From the NCBI GenBank assembly GCA_964576715.1, contig CAZNWE010000006.1:23196-87195 (forward strand): a stretch of DNA of 64,000 nt, written 5' to 3'. Below are positions 1 to 8,983 of this stretch, in pieces. The notes below the pieces were generated by a model. The model saw only the letters and a program-made list of their open reading frames with translations. It was not told the DNA's origin and ran no database searches. This DNA comes from SLRI01 sp964576715. GTDB taxonomy: Bacteria > Pseudomonadota > Alphaproteobacteria > Geminicoccales > Geminicoccaceae. A program made the position numbers and the translations under genes. How positions within the stretch are numbered: the stretch's first letter is position 1; each line of letters begins with the position of its first letter.

Positions 1-361
1 CCGCCATCTCGCGCAGGAACGCCACCGTCGCCGGGCCGTCGAACTCGGGCGGCTGGTCCAGGGCGCTCGCCATCAGGTGCGGGTCGCCATGCGCGATCAA
101 GAGGACGTCGCCTGCCGCGAACCGTGCTCGGAACCCCTCCGGCATGACCACCCAGCCCTCGCCGTCGAGAATGATGTGATAGGAGACGACGTGCTGCGCC
201 CCGGGCAGGACGATCGATGCGTACTCGGCCACTGGCGGCACCTCGACACCCCAGGGGTCCGAGGCGTCGACGACGAAGAACAGCGCCCCGGTCAGCCGCA
301 CCGTGCGCAGCACGTCGGAGAGCGGGTCGATCCTTGAGGTCGGGGACGCTGGAGCAGGCAT
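1..361 (-). CDS. AraC-family transcriptional regulator, N-terminal cupin part (partial)
   Basis: Only about the first 120 codons lie in the window; the gene runs off the left edge. The ATG at 361 opens a frame reading IDPLSDVLRTVRLTGALFF near residues 11-29, then a WGVEVPP segment and AGDVLLIAHGDPHLMA near residue 90. This is the pattern of the N-terminal AraC-binding (cupin_6) sensor domain of AraC-type regulators. The DNA-binding helix-turn-helix half is outside the window, so the family call rests on the sensor domain. It is transcribed divergently from the methyltransferase at 478, with about 115 bp between them, so it may control that gene (inference). Its ligand cannot be told from sequence. 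Confidence 0.7.
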   Translation of the reverse strand, partial: MPAPASPTSRIDPLSDVLRTVRLTGALFFVVDASDPWGVEVPPVAEYASIVLPGAQHVVSYHIILDGEGWVVMPEGFRARFAAGDVLLIAHGDPHLMASALDQPPEFDGPATVAFLREMA

Positions 362-477
362 TCCGGACGGCCGGGCATGGGCTCGGTGTGTCAACGGTAA
401 GAGCATAGTCGAACCCGGGCGCCGCTGCCACTGCGGCAAGCCCTGTCCCGTTCAGACGAGCGAAGGGAGATCAAGCC

Positions 478-1275
478 ATGGCGACGGTGATCGAGCAGCA
501 CGAGCCGGCCGAGGTCTACGACCGGTGCTTCGTCCCTGCCCTCTTCGCCCACTGGGGCCCGGTGGTCGCCGCCGCCGCCGGGATCCACCCGGGCGAGCGT
601 GTGCTCGACGTCGCCTGCGGTACCGGGGCGTTGACGCTGGCGGCAGCCGAGCGCGCCGGACCGGAAGGCTCGGTGGTCGGGCTCGATGTCAACCCGGCGA
701 TGCTCGCCGTGGCCCGGCGCAAGCCGGCCCCGATCGAGTGGTGCGAGGCCCCGGCCGAGGCGCTGCCGTTCGCCGACGCGGACTTCGATGCCGTGGTCAG
801 CCAGTTCGGGATGATGTTCTTCACCGACCGCGTGGCAGCGCTCGGCGAGATGTGGCGCGTGCTCCGCCCCGGCGGCCGGCTCGCGGTCGCGGTGTTCGAC
901 ACGATCGAGCAGGCACCGGGTTATGCGGCACTCGCCGGGCTCCTCGACGAGCAGTTCGGCCAGGACGTGGGTGATTCGCTCAGAGCCCCGTTCGCGCTCG
1001 GCGACAGCGCGCAGCTCCTGGCCTCGGCCGCGGCGGCAGGCATCGCCGGTGCCGCGGTGTCGAGAGAGCAGGGCAGCGTGCGGTTCGCCTCGATCGAGGC
1101 GCTGGTATCGACCGAGCGGGCCTGCATCTGGACGCTCGGCGGCCTTCTCGACGAGGCCCAGTTCGCCGAGCTGCGGCGCGCTGCCCCGGGTGTGTTGCAG
1201 CCGTTCGTCGCTGCCGACGGCAGCGTCTCGTTCGCCACGCCCGCCCTCGTCCTGACCGCGAGCCGCCCCGCCTGA
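478..1275 (+). CDS. class I SAM-dependent methyltransferase (UbiE/Methyltransf_11-like)
   Basis: A 265-residue cytoplasmic protein with the SAM-binding motif I VLDVACGTG at residues 42-50, an acidic motif II VVGLDVNPAML near 66, and the motif region EALPFADADFDAVVSQFGMM near 92-111. The segment WRVLRPGGRLAVAVF follows at about residue 125. These are hallmarks of the Methyltransf_11 fold used on quinones, sterols and many small molecules. The substrate is not evident. A purine-rich GAAGGGAG lies before the ATG at 478. It is divergent from an AraC-type regulator gene, which suggests inducible expression. Confidence 0.85.
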   Translation: MATVIEQHEPAEVYDRCFVPALFAHWGPVVAAAAGIHPGERVLDVACGTGALTLAAAERAGPEGSVVGLDVNPAMLAVARRKPAPIEWCEAPAEALPFADADFDAVVSQFGMMFFTDRVAALGEMWRVLRPGGRLAVAVFDTIEQAPGYAALAGLLDEQFGQDVGDSLRAPFALGDSAQLLASAAAAGIAGAAVSREQGSVRFASIEALVSTERACIWTLGGLLDEAQFAELRRAAPGVLQPFVAADGSVSFATPALVLTASRPA

Positions 1276-1296
1276 GCGGCATCCGGGCGGTGCGGC

Positions 1297-2580
1297 TCAG
1301 GCGGCGGCCAGCGCCTGGTCGAGGTCCTTGATGATGTCGTCGACCGTCTCGATGCCGACCGAGAGACGGATGACGTCCGGCCCGGCGCCGGCGGCGATCT
1401 GCTGCTCCTGGCTGAGCTGCCGGTGCGTCGTCGAGGACGGGTGGATGATCAGCGTCCGCGTGTCGCCGATATTGGCGACATGGCTGATCATCTGACAGTT
1501 GTCGACGACCTTGACCCCCATGTCGTAGCCGCCCGTGACCCCGAAGGTGAAGAGGGCTCCGAGGCCCCGCGGGCAGTACTTGTCGACCAGCGGCGTCTTG
1601 TTCTGCGGCAGGCGGGCGTAGGAGACCCAGGCCACCTTGGGGTGGTTGTCGAGCCAGGCCGCCACCTTGTCGGCATTGGCGACGTGCCGGTCCATCCTGA
1701 GCGGCAGGGTCTCGACGCCCTGCAGGAACATGAAGGCGTTGAACGGCGAGAGTGCCGGCCCCATGTCGCGCAGGCCGATCGCCTTGTTGCGCACGGTCAA
1801 GGCCAGATTGCCGAAGGTCTCGTGGAAGCGGAGCCCGTGATAGGCGGCACAGGGCTCGGTCATGTGCGGGAACTTGCCCGAGGCGGACCAGTCGAACGTG
1901 CCGCCTTCGACGATGATCCCGCCGATCGAGTTGCCCTGCCCACCGATATACTTGGTGAGCGAGTGGACGACGATGTCCGCCCCCCACTTCAATGGCTGGC
2001 AGAGATAGGGGGTGGGGCAGGTGTTGTCGACGACGAGCGGGATGCCGGCGGCGTGTGCGATTTCGGCAATGGCCTCGATGTCGGCGACGATGCCGTCGGG
2101 GTTCGAGGCGCTCTCGATGAAGACGGCCTTGGTCTGGCCGTCGATCGCCCGGGCGAAGTTCTCGGGCTCGCGTGGGTCGACGTAAGACACTCGCCAGTCG
2201 AACTGCGGGAAGGTCTGCTTCATCTGGCTGATCGACCCGCCATAGAGCTTGGTCGAGGCCACGATATTGTCGCCCGGGCTCATCAGGTTGAGGAAGGTGA
2301 GGAACTGCGCCGCGTGGCCGGAGGCCGTGGCACAGGCCGCAGTGCCACCCTCGAGGGCGGCGATCCGCTCCTCGAGCACCGACACCGTCGGGTTGGTGAG
2401 ACGCGAGTAGATATTGCCGAACTGCTGCAGGTTGAACAGCGATGCCGCGTGGTCGACATCGTCGAAGACGAAGGACGTGGTCTGGTAGATCGGCGTCGCC
2501 CGAGCCCCCGTGGTCGGGTCCGGGGCGGCGCCGGCATGGACCGCCAGGGTTTCGAAGCCGTAGGTCGGTTGCTCGCTCAC
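1297..2580 (-). CDS. metY: O-acetylhomoserine sulfhydrylase / aminocarboxypropyltransferase
   Basis: A 427-residue PLP enzyme of the Cys/Met metabolism family. It has the N-terminal FETLAVHAG and PIYQTTSFVF signatures, the substrate-binding YSRLTNPT at residues 59-66 and the Schiff-base lysine in HSLTKYIGGQGN (Lys210). Length and motifs fit MetY, which makes homocysteine from O-acetylhomoserine and sulfide (or cysteine from O-acetylserine), rather than the shorter cystathionine lyases. The start is GTG at 2580, preceded by AAGGAG at proper spacing. I looked in the 160 bp upstream for SAM-II or SAM-alpha riboswitch cores and saw none. It is a single-gene unit, divergent from the SMP-30 gene. 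Confidence 0.9.
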   Translation of the reverse strand: MSEQPTYGFETLAVHAGAAPDPTTGARATPIYQTTSFVFDDVDHAASLFNLQQFGNIYSRLTNPTVSVLEERIAALEGGTAACATASGHAAQFLTFLNLMSPGDNIVASTKLYGGSISQMKQTFPQFDWRVSYVDPREPENFARAIDGQTKAVFIESASNPDGIVADIEAIAEIAHAAGIPLVVDNTCPTPYLCQPLKWGADIVVHSLTKYIGGQGNSIGGIIVEGGTFDWSASGKFPHMTEPCAAYHGLRFHETFGNLALTVRNKAIGLRDMGPALSPFNAFMFLQGVETLPLRMDRHVANADKVAAWLDNHPKVAWVSYARLPQNKTPLVDKYCPRGLGALFTFGVTGGYDMGVKVVDNCQMISHVANIGDTRTLIIHPSSTTHRQLSQEQQIAAGAGPDVIRLSVGIETVDDIIKDLDQALAAA

Positions 2581-2742
2581 GCGTCGTTCTCCTTGCTCCC
2601 AGGCGCCCGCTTCAGGGCCTCGACCGTTGGTGGCTGGACACTACCGCGAATGGCGTATGACGGGAAACAGGCGATGCGCTGGACCATCCACCTGCCCTGC
2701 CTCTAGGCTGCAGTGCTGCCGAGCCCTGAGGGAGGAAGCCTG

Positions 2743-3624
2743 ATGACCACCGTTGATTGCGTGCTCGACGCCAAGGCCGCGGTTGGCGAGGCGGCGATGT
2801 GGGACGAGCCCGAGGCCAGGCTCTGGTGGGTCGACATCGACAGCCGCCAGCTGCAGCGCTTCGACCCCGCCACCGGGGCGAACGAGAGCTGGACCATGCC
2901 GTCGCGGATCGGCTGCTTCGTCTTCCGCGAGACGGGCGGCCTCGTCGTCGCCCTCGAGACCGGCTTCGCCTTCTTCGACCCTGCCTCCGGCGCGCTCGAG
3001 CCCATCGCCGACCCCGAGGCCGACAAGCCCGACAACCGCTTCAACGACGGCACCCCCGATCCCGCGGGACGGTTCATGGCCGGCACCATGCCCTTGGGCG
3101 AGCGGCTGCCGGTGGCCGCGATCTGGCGGCTGGACAACGATCTTCAGGTCGACAAGCTGGTCGACGGCCTCAAGGTCTCGAACGGCATGGCCTTCAGCCC
3201 CGACGGCCGCACCTTCTACTGGTCCGATTCCGACCCCTCGGTGCAGACCATCTGGCAGGCGAGCTACGACGCCGACAGCGGGGCGATGGGCGAGCGGCGG
3301 GTTTTCGCCACCACCAACGACCTCGCCGGCCGGCCCGATGGCGGCACCATCGACGCCGACGGCGGCTACTGGATGGCCGGCGTCGGCGGCTGGCAGCTCG
3401 TCCGCTTCACGCCTGACGGCAAGGTCGACCGGATCATCGACGTCCCGGCCGAGAAGCCATCGAAGATCGCCTTCGGCGGCAAGGACCTGGATACGCTCTA
3501 CGTCACCACCATCGGCAGCAGCCCGACACCCGGCACGGAAAGCCGCCAGCCCCAGGCCGGCGGCCTCTTCGCGCTCCGCGTGCCGGGCATCAAGGGGCTG
3601 CCGGTCTGGCGCTTTTCGGGCTGA
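2743..3624 (+). CDS. SMP-30/gluconolactonase/LRE family protein
   Basis: About 293 residues. The sequence opens with GEAAMWDEPEARLWWVDI, the usual first blade of SMP-30 six-bladed propellers, where the Glu is a metal ligand. It later shows DNRFNDGTPDPAGRF, KVSNGMAFSPDGRTFYWSDS and RPDGGTIDADGGYW, which carry the conserved Asn and Asp metal ligands. Such enzymes hydrolyse sugar lactones such as gluconolactone; the exact substrate is uncertain. I chose the ATG at 2743 over an upstream GTG at 2713 because GAGGGAGGAA (2728-2737) is a strong ribosome binding site just before it. The recX gene starts 10 bp after the stop. Confidence 0.85.
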   Translation: MTTVDCVLDAKAAVGEAAMWDEPEARLWWVDIDSRQLQRFDPATGANESWTMPSRIGCFVFRETGGLVVALETGFAFFDPASGALEPIADPEADKPDNRFNDGTPDPAGRFMAGTMPLGERLPVAAIWRLDNDLQVDKLVDGLKVSNGMAFSPDGRTFYWSDSDPSVQTIWQASYDADSGAMGERRVFATTNDLAGRPDGGTIDADGGYWMAGVGGWQLVRFTPDGKVDRIIDVPAEKPSKIAFGGKDLDTLYVTTIGSSPTPGTESRQPQAGGLFALRVPGIKGLPVWRFSG

Positions 3625-3634
3625 GTGCTCGGCG

Positions 3635-4198
3635 ATGCGCGGGCCTGGAGCAGGGCGGCGACCGCCCAAGCCACCAACGCCCGAGCGCCTGAAACGCCGG
3701 GCACTCTACTACCTCGAGCGGTTCGCCTCGAGCCGGGCCCATCTCGGCCACGTCCTCGGCCGCCGGGCGCTGCGCGACGCCGCCGCCCTCGACCTGCCCG
3801 AAGCACCTGTCCGCGCCGCCATCGAGGCACTTCTCGACGATCTCGAAAGGCTCGGCCTCTTGAACGACGCGGCCTATGCCGAGGCCCGGGCCCGCCGGCT
3901 CGCCGAGAAGGGCCAGCCGCCCCGACGCATTGCCCAGGACCTGGCGTCCCGCGGCGTCGACCGGGAACTCGCCAGGGCCGCCACGAACTCGCTCGAGGCG
4001 GCCAGTCCCGACCTCGAGCTCGAAACCGCCATCGCCTTCGCCCGGCGCCGCCGGCTCGGTCCCTTCGCCCAGGAGAATGGCGGCAAGGCGCCGGCGAAAG
4101 CGCTCGCCGCCTTCGCCCGCGCCGGCTTCTCCAGTACCATCGCCCGCCGCGTCCTCGCCGCACGGTCGATCGACGAGCTCGATCGCGACGCCAGCTGA
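3635..4198 (+). CDS. recX: RecX family regulator of RecA
   Basis: A 187-residue basic, helical protein. The segments LYYLERFASSRAHLGHVL, LLDDLERLGLLNDAAYAEA and GQPPRRIAQDLASRGVD correspond to the three-helix repeats of RecX. RecX binds along the RecA filament and restrains recombinase activity. The gene sits 10 bp downstream of the SMP-30 gene rather than next to recA, which is common in Alphaproteobacteria. The start is ATG at 3635. The N-terminus is Pro/Arg-rich and longer than in E. coli RecX. Confidence 0.8.
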   Translation: MRGPGAGRRPPKPPTPERLKRRALYYLERFASSRAHLGHVLGRRALRDAAALDLPEAPVRAAIEALLDDLERLGLLNDAAYAEARARRLAEKGQPPRRIAQDLASRGVDRELARAATNSLEAASPDLELETAIAFARRRRLGPFAQENGGKAPAKALAAFARAGFSSTIARRVLAARSIDELDRDAS

Positions 4199-4337
4199 TC
4201 TGCAACCCGAGCGCGCACCGTCCCGAGGCCGATGGCTGTAGCGCGCCATTGCGGTCGCGCAATTGTCATCCATCGGGCTTGCAGCGCCGAATTTTGGCCT
4301 CTACCGTCCCTGCAGCAAGGGTGAGCGCCGCCAAGCC

Positions 4338-5117
4338 ATGATGGAGCCCGTCGCCGAACCCGCGCTCGTCGCGGAGGACATCAAGAAGCACTTCGGCCCG
4401 CTCCAGGTGCTGAAGGGCATCTCGCTCACCGCCGCACCCGAGGACGTGATCTCGATCATCGGCGCCTCGGGCTCGGGCAAGAGCACGTTTCTGCGTTGCA
4501 TCAACTTCCTCGAAACCCCGGACGGCGGACGGATCGTCGTCGGCGGCGAGGAGATCAGCATCAAGCAGAACCGTCTCGGCCGGCCGGTGGTCGGCGATCA
4601 GGCCCAGCTCTGCCGCATCCGCGCCAAACTCGGGATGGTCTTCCAGAGCTTCAATCTCTGGTCGCACATGACCGTGCTCGAAAACGTCATGGAAGGCCCC
4701 TTGACCGTGCTGCACGAGGCCAAGGCCGAGGTCAGGGACCGCGCCATGGCGCTGCTCGCCAAGGTCGGCATCGCCGAGAAGCACGACGCCTATCCGGTCG
4801 AGCTCTCGGGCGGCCAGCAGCAGCGCGTCGCCATCGCCAGGGCGCTTTGCATGCAGCCGCGGGTGCTGCTCTTCGACGAGCCGACCTCGGCCCTCGACCC
4901 CGAGCTGGTCGGCGAGGTCTTGAAGGTCATGCGCGATCTCGCCGCCGAGGGCCGCACCATGGTCGTCGTCACCCACGAGATGGGCTTCGCGCGCGAGGTC
5001 TCGGACCGCGTCATGTTCCTCGCCGACGGGCTCGTCGAGGAGGCCAACACCCCGACCGAGCTGTTCGGCAACCCGCAGTCCGAGCGCTGCCGCCGCTTTC
5101 TCGCCAGTGTCTTGTGA
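4338..5117 (+). CDS. polar amino acid ABC transporter, ATP-binding protein
   Basis: A 259-residue ATPase: Walker A GASGSGKST at 42-50, the Q-loop in LGMVFQSFNLWSHMT, the signature LSGGQQQR at 156-163 and Walker B VLLFDEPTSALD from 176. The loop after the first strands and the ending fit the PAAT group (HisP, OccP, GlnQ) that powers uptake of polar or basic amino acids. It is the first gene of a four-gene importer: ATPase, binding protein, two permeases. I take the ATG at 4338 as start because family homology begins right after it; an upstream in-frame start would add 25 residues without recognisable homology. Confidence 0.9.
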   Translation: MMEPVAEPALVAEDIKKHFGPLQVLKGISLTAAPEDVISIIGASGSGKSTFLRCINFLETPDGGRIVVGGEEISIKQNRLGRPVVGDQAQLCRIRAKLGMVFQSFNLWSHMTVLENVMEGPLTVLHEAKAEVRDRAMALLAKVGIAEKHDAYPVELSGGQQQRVAIARALCMQPRVLLFDEPTSALDPELVGEVLKVMRDLAAEGRTMVVVTHEMGFAREVSDRVMFLADGLVEEANTPTELFGNPQSERCRRFLASVL

Positions 5118-5143
5118 TCCCTCAGCATTGGAGCCACCAACGA

Positions 5144-5983
5144 ATGCGCATTCCCAGCTTTCTTGCCCTCGCCGCCGGGTTCTGCCTCGCCACGAGTGCC
5201 CAGGCCCAGGACTGGAGCACCATCCGGATCGCCACCGAGGGTGCCTATGCACCCTGGAACTTCACCAACACCGCGGGCGAGCTCGACGGCTTCGAGGTCG
5301 AGCTGATGGCCGAGCTCTGCGCCAGGATGGACGCCGAGTGCGAGCTCGTGGCGCAGGCCTGGGACGGCATCATCCCGGCCCTGCAGGCCGGCCGCTACGA
5401 TGCCATCATGGCCGGCATGTCGATCACCGAGGCGCGGCGCGAGGTGATCAGCTTCTCGCGCTCCTACGCGACGACCCCGGCGATCTTCGTGGCGCCAAAA
5501 GACAGCGAGCTTGCCGCCGCCGGGCTGCCCGAGATCCGCATCGACATGGGCGAGCTCGCGGCCGAGGAGCAGGCGCTGATCGACCAGATCAAGGAGCTGA
5601 CCTCGGGCCTGACCATCGGCGTGCAGACGGCGACCATCCACGAGGCGTTCCTCCGCGAGTACCTGGACGACATCACCATCCGCGCCTACGATACCCAGGA
5701 GAATCTCGACCTCGACCTGCAATCCGGCCGGCTCGACGCGGCCCTCGCCGACCAGAGCGGCTGGCAGCCCTTGCTCGAGGGGGAGTCAGGCGACGACTTC
5801 ATGCGCGTCGGCCCTGGCTTCTCCGGTGGCGTCTTCGGCGAGGGTGTCGGCGTCGGCATCCGCCAGGAGGACACCGCCCTGGTCGAGAAGTTCGATGCCG
5901 CCATCCAGTCGGCGCTCGAGGACGGCACGGTGAGCGAGCTCGCCGTCAAATGGTTCGGTTTCGACAGCGCGGCCGCGCCCTGA
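5144..5983 (+). CDS. polar amino acid ABC transporter, periplasmic binding protein
   Basis: 279 residues with a clear Sec signal peptide (MRIPSFLALAAGFCLATSAQ, cleavage expected after AQA near residue 21). The mature protein opens with IRIATEGAYAPWNFTNTAGE and GFEVELMAELC, the classic start of family 3 solute-binding proteins. AQAWDGIIPALQAGRYDAIM and MSITEARREVISFSRSYA follow, resembling the HisJ, LAO and octopine group. It captures a polar or basic amino acid, not identifiable here, and delivers it to the permeases encoded next. It starts 26 bp after the ATPase gene. Confidence 0.9.
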   Translation: MRIPSFLALAAGFCLATSAQAQDWSTIRIATEGAYAPWNFTNTAGELDGFEVELMAELCARMDAECELVAQAWDGIIPALQAGRYDAIMAGMSITEARREVISFSRSYATTPAIFVAPKDSELAAAGLPEIRIDMGELAAEEQALIDQIKELTSGLTIGVQTATIHEAFLREYLDDITIRAYDTQENLDLDLQSGRLDAALADQSGWQPLLEGESGDDFMRVGPGFSGGVFGEGVGVGIRQEDTALVEKFDAAIQSALEDGTVSELAVKWFGFDSAAAP

Positions 5984-6006
5984 GCCGCCGGGGCTAGGCG
6001 CCGTCT

Positions 6007-6717
6007 GTGGATTTCTCGCTGCTCGCCTGGGGCGATACCGGCTGGGGTGACGAGATGGCCAGAGGTGCCATCGTCACCCTGGCCGTCGCCGTCTGCGCCT
6101 ATGCCCTCGGCATCGTCATCGGCACCGGGCTCGCGGCGATGAAGCTCTCCGCCGTGCCGCCGTTGCGCTGGCTGGCTGCCGCCTACACCACGGTCATCCG
6201 CGGCATCCCGGAACTCCTCGTCATCTATCTCGTCTTCTTCGGTGGCGGTGCAGCGCTGCGCGCCATCGCCAGCGGGATGTTCGGCTACGAGGGCTATGTC
6301 GACCTGCCGATCTTCCTGACGGGCATGATCTGCATCGGGGTCTGTGCTGGTGCCTATTCGGCCGAGGTGATCAGGGGTGCGGTGCAGAGCGTGCCCAAGG
6401 GCCAGCTCGAGGCGGCGGTCGCCGTCGGCATGAGCAAGGGGCAGCGCTTCTGGCGCGTGCTGGTCCCCCAGGTCGCCCGCTTCGCCTTGCCGGGGCTCGG
6501 CAATGTCTGGCAGTTCACGCTCAAGGACACCTCGCTCATCTCGGTCATCGGCCTGGTCGAGATCATGCGCCAGGCGGCGATCGCCGCGGGCTCGACCAAA
6601 GAGCCCTTCACCTTCTATCTGCTGGCGGCGGTCCTCTATCTCGGCCTTACCTCGCTCTCCAATCGCGGCTTCGATGCGGCCGAGACCTGGGCCAATCGCG
6701 GTGTCAGGCGGGTCTGA
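6007..6717 (+). CDS. polar amino acid ABC transporter, permease (HisQ-like)
   Basis: A 236-residue inner-membrane protein starting at GTG 6007, 23 bp after the binding-protein gene. It has about five hydrophobic helices and the ABC permease EAA loop in GQLEAAVAVGMSKGQRFWRV near residue 131. The segments TVIRGIPELLVIYLVFFGGG and GVCAGAYSAEVIRGAVQSV are typical of the HisQM/OccQ family. Its stop codon shares a base with the start of the next permease, so the two are translationally coupled and probably form the heterodimeric channel. Confidence 0.9.
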   Translation: MDFSLLAWGDTGWGDEMARGAIVTLAVAVCAYALGIVIGTGLAAMKLSAVPPLRWLAAAYTTVIRGIPELLVIYLVFFGGGAALRAIASGMFGYEGYVDLPIFLTGMICIGVCAGAYSAEVIRGAVQSVPKGQLEAAVAVGMSKGQRFWRVLVPQVARFALPGLGNVWQFTLKDTSLISVIGLVEIMRQAAIAAGSTKEPFTFYLLAAVLYLGLTSLSNRGFDAAETWANRGVRRV

Positions 6718-7451
6718 TGGACCTCGCGTTCCTGGGTCGGATCATCCCGGAAATCGCCGCCGGCCTGCCGCTGACCATCCTCCTCGTCGTCCAGTCGCTG
6801 ATCCTCGGCTTCGCCCTCGCCGTCGCCGTGGCACTGCTGCGGCTCAGCCCCAACCGGCTGCTTTCCGGCACGGCCTACGGCTTCGTCTACGTCTTCCGCA
6901 GCACGCCGCTCCTGGTCCAGATCTTCCTCATCTATTACGGCTCCGGGCAGTTCCGCCCGTTCCTCCAGGACATCGGCCTCTGGGTCTTCTTCCGCGATGC
7001 CTGGTTCTGCGCCGTTCTGGCGCTGACCTTGAACACCGGCGCCTATACCAGCGAGATCATCCGCGGTGGCATCCAGTCGGTGCCGCACGGCCAGCTCGAG
7101 GCCGGCCGCGCGGTCGGCATGTCCGGGCTCCAGCTGTTTCGTCGCATCACCTTCCCGATCGCCATCCGCCAGGCGCTGCCGGCCTACGGCAACGAGATCA
7201 TCTTGATGGTCAAGGCGAGCTCTCTGGCCTCGACCATCACCATCCTCGAGATCACCGGCATCGCCAAGACGATCATCGCCTCGAGCTTCCGCCCGGTCGA
7301 GGTCTTCATCGTCGCCGGCGCCTTCTACCTCCTGATGAACTTCGTCGTCACCGAGGGGATCCGCATGGCCGAGGCCTATCTCTCGCCGCGCAGCCCTCGA
7401 GCCCGCGCCCGGGCCGAGGAGCGCCGGCAAAAAGCGGTCCTGGCGCGCTGA
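6717..7451 (+). CDS. polar amino acid ABC transporter, permease (HisM-like)
   Basis: A 244-residue partner permease that overlaps the previous gene by one base (TGATG). It carries YVFRSTPLLVQIFLIYYGSG in the second helix region and the EAA loop HGQLEAGRAVGMSGLQLFRR near residue 123. The C-terminal tail, after AEAYLSPRSPR, is strongly basic and cytoplasmic. Together with the preceding ATPase, binding protein and HisQ-like subunit it completes the importer; nothing in the operon appears to be missing. Confidence 0.9.
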   Translation: MDLAFLGRIIPEIAAGLPLTILLVVQSLILGFALAVAVALLRLSPNRLLSGTAYGFVYVFRSTPLLVQIFLIYYGSGQFRPFLQDIGLWVFFRDAWFCAVLALTLNTGAYTSEIIRGGIQSVPHGQLEAGRAVGMSGLQLFRRITFPIAIRQALPAYGNEIILMVKASSLASTITILEITGIAKTIIASSFRPVEVFIVAGAFYLLMNFVVTEGIRMAEAYLSPRSPRARARAEERRQKAVLAR

Positions 7452-7550
7452 GCCGGCAAGCCCGCGCCGCCAAGCGACGCGCGGTGCCGGCCCGCGAGCC
7501 ATCACCCGAGGTCGGCCGCAACACCGGCTCGGCGCCGGATGCCGGGGCGC

Positions 7551-8195
7551 TCAGACGGCCGGCTCGGGAAGCGTCCCCATCGCTGTGCTCTTGTCCGTTG
7601 CCGCCGCGGCTCCGGGTGCCGCGCGCGTCAGCCAGTACATCAGCCAAAGGCCGAGGCCGAGCACCAGGATCTCGGCGATGACCGAGAGGGCCAGGGCCAG
7701 CAGGCTGAGCACGTCGAGGGCCGAGATCCAGGTCGAATCCTGCATCGTGGTCTGGATCACCGGCACGCCGCCTTGCGGAAACTCGAGGAACGTCAAGAGC
7801 ATGTGGGTGATCTCGCCGAGCATGATGACGGCCGAGAAGAGCACGCTGATGCCGCTGGCAGCCAGACCGAAGCGGACGAGCCCCTTGAGCCGCGGCCGCG
7901 TCCAGCGGCTGGTCCCGGCCCGCAGCCGGCGGCCGACGCGGGTGTAGTAGAAAAAGAGCGCGGTCGTGAACAGGAGGATCACCAGGACGCATACTGCCAA
8001 GAGTGAGACCAGCGGAATGCGGCCGCCCGGCATGGTGACATTCGGACTCAAGAGATAGAACCAGGTGCCGAGCGCTACCGGCACGGCGCCCAAGACGATC
8101 TGCAGCCAAAAGCCGAGCCAGCCGACCCGGCTGAAGCGTTGCCCCAGGCGGCGCTCCGGCGCATTCGCGGGCGGTGTCGCGGCGACGTCATCCAT
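7551..8195 (-). CDS. DUF3611 family membrane protein
   Basis: A 214-residue protein. After a soluble N-terminus comes RVGWLGFWLQIVLGAVPVAL, the characteristic first segment of the DUF3611 family known from cyanobacteria, plastids and some proteobacteria. Three more hydrophobic segments follow (near residues 55-75, 110-135 and 170-195). The family's function is unknown; membrane location is clear from sequence. I start it at the ATG at 8195, which has GGGGGAG about nine bases upstream. It lies alone downstream of the ProX-like gene on the same strand, with a 159 bp gap that may hold its own promoter. Confidence 0.75.
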   Translation of the reverse strand: MDDVAATPPANAPERRLGQRFSRVGWLGFWLQIVLGAVPVALGTWFYLLSPNVTMPGGRIPLVSLLAVCVLVILLFTTALFFYYTRVGRRLRAGTSRWTRPRLKGLVRFGLAASGISVLFSAVIMLGEITHMLLTFLEFPQGGVPVIQTTMQDSTWISALDVLSLLALALSVIAEILVLGLGLWLMYWLTRAAPGAAAATDKSTAMGTLPEPAV

Positions 8196-8354
8196 GTCCA
8201 GGCATCTCCCCCAGCTTAATGCCCAAATCTGACCGTTGCCTGCCGCTCGACGATCAGTGCTCGAAACTGTTCGAGCCAAGGTCGTCCTTCTACGGTCGGA
8301 CACAGTATCCCCGGCGGCGTGATGCGGCAACGGCAAAGCCGCGCGGTGGCCGGT

Positions 8355-8861
8355 TCAGGCGTCGAGCGTGCGGTCCAGATCGAGCTCGAGCGGGGCGTAG
8401 CCCTGCGCGGTCATGAAACGGACCAGGTCCGAGGCTTTGAGCGTGGTGGTCGCGGTGTTGGTCAAGGGGTGGCAATTGACCAGCTCGTGGGCCAGGAGCT
8501 TGGTATCGAGCACCGGCCTGACGCGGCGCTCGGTGTCGTTGATCAGCGCCAGTGCCGTGACCGAGCCGGGCTCGACGCCCAGCGCCTCCAGCAGCCGCTC
8601 CGGCTTGCCGAAGGAGAAGCGCGGGGCCCCGAGCAGGCGGGCCAAGGCATTGACCTTGACCGGCTGCGCGTCGAGGCAGGTGACGAGCCAGAGGCCGCCT
8701 GCCTTGTCCTCCAGGAAAAGGTTCTTGGTGTGGCCGCCGGGCAGATGATGCGTGTGCCGTTGCGCCTCCTCGACGGTGAAGACCGGCGGATGCTCGATGG
8801 TCTCGTGCGCGATGCCGAGGCTGTCGAGATAGGCGAAGAGATCGGCGCGGCACTTGGGCAT
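8355..8861 (-). CDS. prolyl-tRNA editing protein (ProX/YbaK family)
   Basis: A 168-residue cytoplasmic deacylase. The sequence shows LDSLGIAHETIEHPPVFTVE at the N-terminus, then GGHTKNLFLEDKAGGLWLV and RFSFGKPERLLEALGVEPGS, with SVTALALINDTE and CHPLTNTATTTL near the end. This is the free-standing ProX-type (PrdX) architecture that hydrolyses Ala-tRNA(Pro) mischarged by prolyl-tRNA synthetase. The lysine in HTKN is the family's catalytic-site residue. An alternative upstream ATG at 8897 would add 12 residues with no family similarity. Confidence 0.85.
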   Translation of the reverse strand: MPKCRADLFAYLDSLGIAHETIEHPPVFTVEEAQRHTHHLPGGHTKNLFLEDKAGGLWLVTCLDAQPVKVNALARLLGAPRFSFGKPERLLEALGVEPGSVTALALINDTERRVRPVLDTKLLAHELVNCHPLTNTATTTLKASDLVRFMTAQGYAPLELDLDRTLDA

Positions 8862-8983
8862 GGCCGGGCTCGTAGCAATGCGCCCGCAGCGTGGCAAGCG
8901 GGCCTGTCACGCCATCGTGGTTTGCCGCGACCGGCTCGAGCCCCTAGGTCGGGAACTCCGACGAAGGGCGATTTTTGGATTGC

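Noticed and set aside
2581..2742. SAM riboswitch before metY
   Set aside because: The 160 bp leader was read on the gene's strand for the SAM-II and SAM-alpha core sequences and none was found.
5107..5130. Further TGATCC box (end of the ATPase gene) as another ECF promoter
   Set aside because: The bases 18 bp downstream are AACG, without TA; other TGATCC sites, for example near 18706 and 29602, also fail at the -10 position.
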